The notes under the pieces are model-generated. The model made no database searches, was not told where the DNA came from, and saw only the letters and a program-made list of their open reading frames with translations. A stretch of 8,595 bases of DNA from assembly GCA_964445195.1 (NCBI GenBank), contig CAYUKA010000050.1:1-8595 (forward strand), given 5' to 3'. Made by a program: the position numbers and the translations under genes. This document shows, one piece after another, positions 1 through 8,595 of the stretch. This DNA is from UM-FILTER-47-13 sp964445195. GTDB lineage: Bacteria > Pseudomonadota > Alphaproteobacteria > Micavibrionales > Micavibrionaceae. Position 1 is the stretch's first letter. Each line of letters begins with the position of its first letter.

Positions 1-232
1 TGAGATGGAGGTCTGGGCACTACAGGCTTACGGTGCGGCTTACACGCTGCAGGAAATGCTGACCGTCAAGTCCGATGACGTGGCCGGCCGCTCGAAAGTC
101 TACGAGGCGATCGTGCGCGGCGAGGACAATTTCGAGATCGGCATTCCGGAGAGCTTTAACGTTCTGACCAAGGAACTGAAGGCGCTGGGTCTGAATGTCG
201 ATATGAAACAAGGCGGCACAGGTGGAAATTAG
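1..232 (+). CDS. rpoB: RNA polymerase beta subunit, C-terminal end (partial)
   Basis: This is the 3' end of rpoB; the gene begins before the window. Base 1 is the last base of a codon, and the frame runs from base 2 (GAG ATG GAG GTC TGG) to the TAG at 230-232, giving 76 residues. The segment EMEVWALQAYGAAYTLQEML, followed by TVKSDDVAGRSKVYEAIV, is the highly conserved RpoB C-terminus that packs against the beta' subunit and completes the clamp base. The last residues (NVDMKQGGTGGN) are a variable tail. rpoC follows 79 bases downstream on the same strand, so the two are almost certainly co-transcribed. The rifampicin-binding region lies outside the window, so nothing can be said about resistance. 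Confidence 0.97.
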   Translation, partial: EMEVWALQAYGAAYTLQEMLTVKSDDVAGRSKVYEAIVRGEDNFEIGIPESFNVLTKELKALGLNVDMKQGGTGGN

Positions 233-234
233 AC

Positions 235-290
235 GATTGGACGCTGGCTGACGGGACAAGCCCGTTTGCCGACAATCTGATCATCCAATC
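235..290 (+). other. Nested hairpin in the rpoB-rpoC spacer
   Basis: An outer stem GATTGG (235-240) pairs with CCAATC (285-290). Inside it GGC-TG-ACGGG (246-255) pairs with CCCGT-TT-GCC (261-270) around a five-base loop, with one G-T pair and one mismatch. No T-tract follows, so it does not look like an intrinsic terminator. It ends 10 bases before the rpoC Shine-Dalgarno sequence. An RNA-processing or mRNA-stability element between the two cistrons is possible, but that is inference. Confidence 0.5.
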
Positions 291-299
291 ATCTTGAAC

Positions 300-303
300 G
301 GAG
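300..303 (+). promoter_or_regulatory. Ribosome binding site that fixes the rpoC start
   Basis: GGAG at 300-303 lies eight bases before the ATG at 312. The same frame is open back to a TTG at 294, but that codon has no Shine-Dalgarno sequence and would place GGAG inside the coding region. From the ATG, the four N-terminal zinc cysteines also fall at the same residue numbers as in E. coli RpoC. The ATG is therefore the start. Confidence 0.85.
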
Positions 304-311
304 TAGAGAAT

Positions 312-4541
<4,230 letters not shown>

Positions 4542-4566
4542 GGTTCTGAAGTGCATATTAAATTTT

Positions 4567-4593
4567 AAAAGGGCCGCTGCTGCGGCCCTTTTT
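4567..4593 (+). terminator. Intrinsic terminator after rpoC, probably bidirectional
   Basis: AAAAGGGCCGC (4567-4577) pairs perfectly with GCGGCCCTTTT (4582-4592) around a TGCT loop. The core is seven G/C pairs flanked by four A-T pairs, followed by a run of five T's (4589-4593). The A-run on the left gives a T-run when read on the minus strand, so the hairpin can also end transcription of the convergent transporter gene, whose stop codon is 24 bases away. It closes the rpoBC operon and implies that rpsL needs its own promoter. Confidence 0.9.
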
Positions 4594-4616
4594 ATTCCGC
4601 CCGTCTTGCTCTTTAA

Positions 4617-6872
4617 TTAAGGCGCGATCGCGGGCGTATTGTGCGCTGTGGCGCGTGTCGTATCGTCTTGTGTTGACGCAACCTTTGACGGCGTCAGTGT
4701 TACCGTCCCGTTTGCAATATGCAGCGCGCCGTTAAAGTAAGGGACGCCATTCCGGTCCCGGGGCGGGTGTTCGTCATGGGTGATAGCCAGCACGGTGGCG
4801 CCGGCACAGTGCTCTTTCAGTTTATCGAAGTAAAATTGCCGCGCTTTCGGGTGCAGCGCCGCGGTCGGCTCGTCGAGCAGGATAATGTCCGGCTGCTGGT
4901 ACAAAATCCGTGCTAAGACCAGCCGGTTGCGCTGGCCGCCGGACAGGATCTGGTCCCATGATTTGTTGCCGATGCCGTGATCTTCGAGATGCGGGACATA
5001 CTCTGCCAGCCCGGCCTCGGTCAACGCCCTGATCATACGCTGGCGATCGGCCAGCGCGGCATCAAACCCCTCCGGCATCTCCATGCCGAATAAGAGTTGT
5101 TCGGCCAGGCTGTAGCCTTCCGGGATATACGCTTCCTGATGAGCGTAAAACAGCCGTGTGCCCTCCTTCATGGCGACTGTGCCGCGTCCGTAGGGCCAGA
5201 GCGTCGCGACAGCTTTGATAAACGAGCTTTTGCCGGCACCGGACTCGCCGGTGATATGCACCCAGTCACCGGGCGCAAAATCGATCGTAGGCGCACGCAG
5301 GAATGGCTCCGTCTGGCCACGGAACATCAGTTCCAGCCCGTCAAGGCGCAGGGCTGTGTCTTTTGTTGCAGCAGGCGGCAGGGTTGTTTCTTCAAATTCG
5401 TGAATGCCGCTCAGGCTGTAGAAGGCCTTTTTGTCGGCGACCCGCTCGAAGTGGCCGGCCATTTCGGCGACCCGGTCGCCGGCGGCTTTCATTTCGGCAT
5501 AGGACGGCAGGATATCGATGACGCTGGATAGCGCGGACAGCAACGCTGAAACCAGCCCCTGCGTTTCGAAGATGGTTTTGACCGGGCTTTCGGCGGCGAT
5601 GCGGCCACCCGACCCGATGATGGGCGCGATTGCGGGTAGGACGGCGATCATATTGTGGCCTATAAAACTCTGTGCGCCGTAAAACCCGAAATAATTAGCC
5701 ATCGTCATATTATGCCGGCCACGGGCCTGTGTGAAATCGTCATGAATGTGGCTCAGGTTCTTGTTCATGGCCTGGTGGCCGCGCGCCGCCGCGAGTGCCT
5801 CGCCTTGTTCGAAAGTTTTTACGAACGATTCGGTCAGGCGGCCGCCGGTTTTCTGCAGTTGTTTCAGGCTTGATTCAATGGCCCGGCTGATCGACAGGCC
5901 TGTGGGTATTGTGGCCGACAAATAGGCCGTAATGACTGCAGCTGCGGCAATGGCGGTGCCGTATTCGCCGGGTTGCCAGCCGATTAGCTGCGTGCCCAGC
6001 CGGTCAAGCATCGGGACCGGAATTGACTTTTCGATCAGTGCCATAGCCACAAAATAGGATGTCGCTGCGGCTGCCCAGCCGCCGATACCAAGACTCATAA
6101 GGTTACGGATCATATTATCGGGCGCGGCGTCGATGCGTTCATGCGGACTGTCGGGCATGGCGTCGGGATCGGGACTGTTTTGTTTCGTGTTATGCGTCAA
6201 ACGCTGGACCATATCGGGATGGCTCAGCGCCGCAGCCTTGAACTGGTTTTTGATCCAGTAGCCGGCATCCTTTTCGATAAAACTGCGTAGCCGGTACAGG
6301 CTCCAGGTGCTGCCGACCTGTATACCGCCGAACAGGCTCAGATTCAGAATGCTGTCCCTGATCATCCGGGCTGTATCTGTTGTGTCCGGGTTCACAAGCT
6401 GGGCGACAGAGTCCATGACGCCGGCATAGGCTTCAGCGATCCAGACGGCATTTTGTGCCGTCAATGTTGCCATGCCGACCGTGGCGCCCGTCGCTAGCCA
6501 GGCCTGTGCCCAGCGCTCTGACGTCCAGTAAGCGGTCAGAGCGCCGCGCAGCGTCGCTAGCTTGGCGACGGGCGTTGCCGCGCCGCTATCATGATCGTCA
6601 TTTTCATGTTCATAGGCCGCGCGTCCGGCCCAGATTTTATTGAGTCGCTCTTTGACGTAGCGATAGGGGTTTTGTATGGCCTGCAGCACAGGGTCATCGG
6701 TGGACGGGTCGGCGATGGACCGGAAAAACGAAATGACCTTGTCCGGCACGACCGGCATCGGTTGCCATGATTGCAGGGCTGTTGCGGATTTTAGTCTTGC
6801 CAGCAGGGCGGCCCACGCCGCTGTCCGTTTTCCGGACAGCGGCACCGGCGGCTCACGGCTCACCTCGGTCAT
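4617..6872 (-). CDS. ABC half-transporter (membrane domain fused to ATPase), SbmA/YddA-like; substrate unknown
   Basis: A 751-residue membrane-plus-ATPase polypeptide expected to act as an inner-membrane homodimer. About 110 polar residues precede the membrane region. Six hydrophobic segments lie near residues 121-150, 172-190, 256-280, 303-327, 395-421 and 436-456. The SPHERIDAAPDNMI stretch (242-255) resembles the NPDQRI-type signature of the ABC_membrane_2 (SbmA/YddA, peroxisomal ABCD) group. The ATPase domain has Walker A GESGAGKSS (542-550), Q-loop Q579 in FYAHQEAYIP, signature LSGGQRNRL (643-651), Walker B DIILLDEPT with E668, and switch H699. The D-loop reads AALH rather than the usual SALD. 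The chosen ATG has AGAG eight bases upstream; a GTG nine bases earlier lacks one and would add three residues. The gene is antisense to its neighbours. Relatives move peptides, cofactors or acyl-CoAs, but nothing here identifies the substrate or direction. Confidence 0.9.
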   Translation of the reverse strand: MTEVSREPPVPLSGKRTAAWAALLARLKSATALQSWQPMPVVPDKVISFFRSIADPSTDDPVLQAIQNPYRYVKERLNKIWAGRAAYEHENDDHDSGAATPVAKLATLRGALTAYWTSERWAQAWLATGATVGMATLTAQNAVWIAEAYAGVMDSVAQLVNPDTTDTARMIRDSILNLSLFGGIQVGSTWSLYRLRSFIEKDAGYWIKNQFKAAALSHPDMVQRLTHNTKQNSPDPDAMPDSPHERIDAAPDNMIRNLMSLGIGGWAAAATSYFVAMALIEKSIPVPMLDRLGTQLIGWQPGEYGTAIAAAAVITAYLSATIPTGLSISRAIESSLKQLQKTGGRLTESFVKTFEQGEALAAARGHQAMNKNLSHIHDDFTQARGRHNMTMANYFGFYGAQSFIGHNMIAVLPAIAPIIGSGGRIAAESPVKTIFETQGLVSALLSALSSVIDILPSYAEMKAAGDRVAEMAGHFERVADKKAFYSLSGIHEFEETTLPPAATKDTALRLDGLELMFRGQTEPFLRAPTIDFAPGDWVHITGESGAGKSSFIKAVATLWPYGRGTVAMKEGTRLFYAHQEAYIPEGYSLAEQLLFGMEMPEGFDAALADRQRMIRALTEAGLAEYVPHLEDHGIGNKSWDQILSGGQRNRLVLARILYQQPDIILLDEPTAALHPKARQFYFDKLKEHCAGATVLAITHDEHPPRDRNGVPYFNGALHIANGTVTLTPSKVASTQDDTTRATAHNTPAIAP

Positions 6873-6902
6873 TACACACACTCTATTCGTTACCGTTTAT
6901 TT

Positions 6903-6932
6903 ATTTTATGACAATGCTAGCATATCTGAAAA
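6903..6932 (-). promoter_or_regulatory. Candidate promoter of the ABC transporter gene
   Basis: Read on the minus strand, TTTTCA (6932-6927) and TAAAAT (6908-6903) are separated by 18 bases. The -10 matches consensus at five of six positions and the -35 at four of six. Transcription would start near 6896, about 24 bases before the ATG. The spacer contains the perfect palindrome ATGCTAGCAT (6914-6923). This is a pattern match in AT-rich DNA and other placements are possible. Confidence 0.35.
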
Positions 6933-6971
6933 AGCCGGTGCAAATTTACGGTACGGCCCGCAGCCATAATG

Positions 6972-6993
6972 TTTTTTTAGTTTTCCTAAAAAT
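6972..6993 (+). promoter_or_regulatory. UP-element-like AT-rich inverted repeat upstream of the str promoter
   Basis: A run of seven T's (6972-6978) begins a perfect inverted repeat, TTTTTAG (6974-6980) and CTAAAAA (6986-6992), with a five-base loop. It lies about 43 to 64 bases before the predicted start of transcription, where the RNA polymerase alpha C-terminal domains bind UP elements at strong promoters. The symmetry could instead mark a protein-binding site. Confidence 0.5.
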
Positions 6994-6999
6994 AAGTGC

Positions 7000-7029
7000 T
7001 TGACTGTGGATAAGATTTTCCCTTATAGT
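7000..7029 (+). promoter_or_regulatory. Sigma-70-type promoter of the rpsL-rpsG-fusA operon
   Basis: TTGACT (7000-7005, preceded by C to give the CTTGAC favoured in alphaproteobacteria) and TATAGT (7024-7029) are separated by 18 bases. The discriminator CCGCGC (7030-7035) is entirely G/C, as is usual for promoters under stringent (ppGpp) control, and transcription should start near G7036. This is the best promoter match between the rpoC terminator and rpsL, and it faces rpsL. A DnaA box overlaps it. Confidence 0.8.
7005..7013 (-). promoter_or_regulatory. Perfect DnaA box inside the str promoter spacer
   Basis: The plus strand reads TGTGGATAA, so the minus strand reads TTATCCACA, an exact match to the high-affinity DnaA-box consensus TTATNCACA. 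It starts at the last base of the -35 hexamer and lies between the -35 and -10, where a bound protein would compete with RNA polymerase. I saw no second box nearby, so this is not an origin of replication. Whether DnaA binds here is untested inference. Confidence 0.6.
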
Positions 7030-7213
7030 CCGCGCGTTCGAACATGGATGGGCTGGCTGTAAGCCGCTTTTTTTGTTTTAAAAAAACGGATTTAGACGCA
7101 GCTCTGACAAAACCCGCACTATGCGGTTTAAATAGGCGCCACAGCGAAGTTTCGAGGCCCGCAAAGTGATCAAATCCCCTTTTGGTCGCAGTCAGGGGTT
7201 TCGCGCCAGTTCA

Positions 7214-7252
7214 GGCTTTTGAAAGCTTTTCGATCGGGAAAGCGAAAAAGCC
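7214..7252 (+). other. Two-tier hairpin in the rpsL leader
   Basis: The outer stem GGCTTTT (7214-7220) pairs with AAAAGCC (7246-7252). After a small internal loop, the inner stem GCTTTTC (7225-7231) pairs with GGAAAGC (7237-7243), including one G-T pair, around GATCG. It is the most extensive local hairpin in the leader. It lacks a trailing T-run, so it is more likely a structural or binding element than a terminator. Confidence 0.5.
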
Positions 7253-7275
7253 GCCCATCCACACGGTTTGAAATG

Positions 7276-7287
7276 CGGTCTTTAAAA
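7276..7287 (+). promoter_or_regulatory. boxA-like antitermination motif upstream of rpsL
   Basis: CGGTCTTTAAAA matches the E. coli boxA consensus TGCTCTTTAACA at nine of twelve positions, including the whole TCTTTAA core. boxA RNA is bound by NusB with S10 (NusE) in rRNA-type antitermination. It lies about 40 bases before the rpsL start and within a short hairpin (GGTCT 7277-7281 with AGACC 7289-7293), so pairing could hide it. The assignment is by similarity only. Confidence 0.4.
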
Positions 7288-7325
7288 GAGACCTTGAAGA
7301 GACTTTATTGAGGAGAAGGCTTGGT

Positions 7326-7709
7326 ATGCCGACGATACAACAGTTAATTCGTGCGCCGCGCGCTAAAGGCGGCAAAAAGGCGATGAAGCCGAACAAAAAG
7401 CGGGCCCTGGGCGGCCAGCCGCAAGCCCGCGGCGTGTGTACGCGTGTTTACACAACCACGCCGAAAAAGCCGAACTCGGCCCTGCGGAAAGTGGCCAAGG
7501 TACGCCTGACGACCGGCGCGGAAGTGATTTGTTATATCCCCGGTGAGGGCCATAACCTGCAGGAGCACTCGGTGGTGCTGGTGCGTGGCGGCCGGGTGAA
7601 AGACCTGCCCGGTGTGCGTTACACGATTATTCGCGGTACGCTCGATACGCAGGGTGTGAAAGACAGGAAACAAGCCCGCAGCCGTTACGGCGCGAAGCGG
7701 CCTAAGTAA
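7326..7709 (+). CDS. rpsL: 30S ribosomal protein S12
   Basis: Encodes 127 residues of S12, which lies at the decoding centre of the 30S subunit and helps monitor codon-anticodon pairing. The ATG at 7326 has AGGAG at 7311-7315, ten bases upstream; an upstream in-frame TTG (7308) overlaps that site and is not the start. The conserved blocks RGVCTRVYTTTPKKPNSALR, GEGHNLQEHSVV and GGRVKDLPGVRY are intact. K47 and K92, equivalent to E. coli K43 and K88, are both lysine, as in streptomycin-sensitive strains. D93 matches the aspartate that RimO methylthiolates in many bacteria. The protein is four residues longer than the usual 123; the extra length is in the basic N-terminal tail (about residues 10-30), where the common ALxxxPQKRG appears as ALGGQPQARG. 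It is first in the str operon, with its own promoter and long leader. Confidence 0.98.
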   Translation: MPTIQQLIRAPRAKGGKKAMKPNKKRALGGQPQARGVCTRVYTTTPKKPNSALRKVAKVRLTTGAEVICYIPGEGHNLQEHSVVLVRGGRVKDLPGVRYTIIRGTLDTQGVKDRKQARSRYGAKRPK

Positions 7710-7748
7710 CGGATATGTTAGCGGCTTTGCCGCTTAAAAATCCGTTAC
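7706..7748 (+). other. Large hairpin at the end of rpsL and start of the rpsL-rpsG spacer
   Basis: GTAACGGAT (7706-7714), which includes the rpsL stop codon, pairs perfectly with ATCCGTTAC (7740-7748). Inside, AGCGGC (7720-7725) pairs with GCCGCT (7729-7734) around a three-base loop. No T-run follows, so it is unlikely to end transcription before rpsG. Its last two bases overlap the next palindrome, so the two structures would compete. In E. coli, S7 represses its own translation by binding the rpsL-rpsG spacer; whether this hairpin does the same here is unknown. Confidence 0.55.
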
Positions 7749-7808
7749 CCCCGCGAAGGCGGGGGTCTGGTGAAACAAGGTTTAAGATATCCCTGCCTGC
7801 GCCGGGAT
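7747..7808 (+). repeat. REP-like pair of palindromes in the rpsL-rpsG spacer
   Basis: ACCCCCGC (7747-7754) and GCGGGGGT (7759-7766) form a perfect GC-rich hairpin with loop GAAG. About 22 bases on, ATCCC (7789-7793) and GGGAT (7804-7808) flank TGCCTGCGCC, a decayed version of the same palindrome in opposite orientation. The pattern CCCCGCGAAGGCGGGG followed by CCCTGCCTGCGCCGGGAT resembles short dispersed palindromes common between genes in many proteobacteria. Family membership is judged from memory; copy number in this genome cannot be seen. Confidence 0.55.
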
Positions 7809-7847
7809 GCTAAAGAGAGAAAGTGTAAGACGAGAAGGAAGATATAA

Positions 7848-8378
7848 ATGTCGCGTCGTCATAGAGCAGAGAAAAGAGAGATTTTACCCGATCCGAAATT
7901 TGCGAATCTGGTGCTGTCGAAATTCATCAATAACATCATGCTGGCCGGCAAGAAGTCAGTGGCCGAGCGGATCGTTTACGGCGCGCTTGAGATCCTCGAT
8001 AAAAAAGCCGCCAACGAGAATTTTGACGATGAGGAGAGCGGCGACGACACCCAGGGCAAGCAGGGCGCCGCCGGCAAGGGCTTGATGGTCTTCCGCCGCG
8101 CGCTGAAGCGTGTGCGGCCGCAGCTTGAGGTGCGCTCCCGCCGTGTTGGCGGTGCAACTTACCAGGTGCCGGTTGAGGTCCGTCATGACCGCGGCCTGGC
8201 GCTGGCGATCCGCTGGATCATTGATGCCGCACGCCGCCGCAGCGAAAACACAATGACCGAGCGGCTGGCGAACGAATTGCTGGATGCCGCCAATGACCGC
8301 GGCAACGCGATCAAGAAGCGCGAGGACACCCACAAGATGGCCGAAGCCAACAAGGCTTTCGCGCATTATCGCTGGTAA
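7848..8378 (+). CDS. rpsG: 30S ribosomal protein S7 with an internal acidic insertion
   Basis: Encodes 176 residues of S7, which nucleates assembly of the 30S head by binding the 3' domain of 16S rRNA and lies near the E site and mRNA exit. The ATG at 7848 has AAGGA at 7835-7839, eight bases upstream. The start MSRRHRAEKREILPDPKF, the middle RSRRVGGATYQVPVEVR and the end KKREDTHKMAEANKAFAHYR are standard. The usual alphaproteobacterial length is about 156. The extra 20 or so residues fall near residues 56-79, an acidic then Gly/Gln/Lys-rich stretch (ENFDDEESGDDTQGKQGAAG) between LEILDKKA and VFRRALKRVRP. By comparison with known S7 folds, this should be a surface loop between two helices, before the beta hairpin. 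The frame is open throughout, so this is an in-frame insertion, not a frameshift. fusA starts 33 bases downstream. Confidence 0.98.
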   Translation: MSRRHRAEKREILPDPKFANLVLSKFINNIMLAGKKSVAERIVYGALEILDKKAANENFDDEESGDDTQGKQGAAGKGLMVFRRALKRVRPQLEVRSRRVGGATYQVPVEVRHDRGLALAIRWIIDAARRRSENTMTERLANELLDAANDRGNAIKKREDTHKMAEANKAFAHYRW

Positions 8379-8411
8379 GAGAAATTTTAGAGAGTGTAAG
8401 GAACAAAACGA

Positions 8412-8595
<184 letters not shown>

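Larger units (their letters stand above)
7036..7325 (+). other. Long structured 5' leader of the str operon
   Basis: About 290 transcribed bases precede the rpsL start and hold no convincing gene. Potential structures in order: GGCT (7055-7058) with AGCC (7062-7065), followed by seven T's (7068-7074); CCGCA (7114-7118) with TGCGG (7122-7126), extendable by A-T pairs; a long-range helix GGCGC (7135-7139) with GCGCC (7203-7207), enclosing CCCCT (7176-7180) with AGGGG (7194-7198); a nested hairpin at 7214-7252; and a hairpin at 7277-7293 overlapping a boxA-like motif. The layout suits attenuation, antitermination or ribosomal-protein feedback. I do not recognise a named riboswitch or ribosomal leader family. 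Confidence 0.5.

Noticed and set aside
4607..4617. TGCTCTTTAAT, a close boxA match just after the rpoC terminator
   Set aside because: It is downstream of a terminator, not in a leader, and overlaps the transporter's stop codon. No antitermination role makes sense here.
4613..4631. Adjacent 8-bp palindromes TTAATTAA and GCGATCGC, reminiscent of a vector polylinker
   Set aside because: The second site is inside the transporter's coding end, the first overlaps its stop codon, and flanking sequence is continuous with the terminator. No other vector sequence is seen, so coincidence is likely.
6882..7035. A possible replication origin, from the DnaA box plus AT-rich DNA
   Set aside because: Only one box was found, with no cluster of boxes and no neighbouring origin-associated genes. 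The AT-rich part fits a promoter UP element better.
7044..7169. A 41-codon open frame in the rpsL leader, and a nested MGWL mini-frame (7048-7062)
   Set aside because: Neither has a Shine-Dalgarno sequence, the predicted transcript starts only about eight bases upstream, and the peptides show no regulatory codon run. Chance is the simplest reading.
7747..7766. The GC-rich hairpin after rpsL as a transcription terminator
   Set aside because: It is followed by CTGGTGAAAC rather than a T-run, and the downstream rpsG and fusA have no promoter of their own that I can see.

Overview
The window is a chromosomal segment from an alphaproteobacterium. It carries the junction between the rpoBC (RNA polymerase) and str (rpsL-rpsG-fusA) gene clusters. 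The assignment rests on the RpoC, S12, S7 and EF-G sequences, which read like alphaproteobacterial versions, and on the gene order rpoB-rpoC-(insert)-rpsL-rpsG-fusA. The genus cannot be fixed from sequence alone; a deep, non-rhizobial lineage is a guess based on unusual S7 and S12 details.

Layout: the last 76 codons of rpoB (1-232); a 79-base spacer with a nested hairpin; a complete rpoC (312-4541); a strong hairpin terminator (4567-4593); an oppositely oriented ABC half-transporter gene (4617-6872, minus strand); a roughly 450-base divergent regulatory region; rpsL (7326-7709); a 138-base spacer full of palindromes; rpsG (7848-8378); and the first 61 codons of fusA (8412 to the window end).

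rpoB and rpoC encode the two large subunits that form the RNA polymerase active centre. rpsL, rpsG and fusA encode two small-subunit ribosomal proteins and elongation factor G. In many relatives rpoC is followed directly by rpsL. Here a membrane transporter gene of unknown substrate sits antisense between the two blocks. The rpoC terminator is symmetric enough to end transcription from both sides, and the str genes have their own strong promoter: an AT-rich upstream region, TTGACT, an 18-base spacer, TATAGT and a GC-rich discriminator.

The most interesting signals are regulatory. A perfect DnaA box (TTATCCACA, minus strand) lies in the spacer of the str promoter. A leader of about 290 nt before rpsL contains several hairpins, an early hairpin followed by seven T's, and a boxA-like antitermination motif. 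The rpsL-rpsG spacer holds a large hairpin abutting a REP-like pair of palindromes. At the protein level, S7 carries an approximately 20-residue acidic/glycine-rich insertion, S12 has a slightly longer N-terminal tail, and the ABC ATPase has His in place of the usual D-loop Asp. I found no tRNA, rRNA, CRISPR array, insertion sequence or phage gene.
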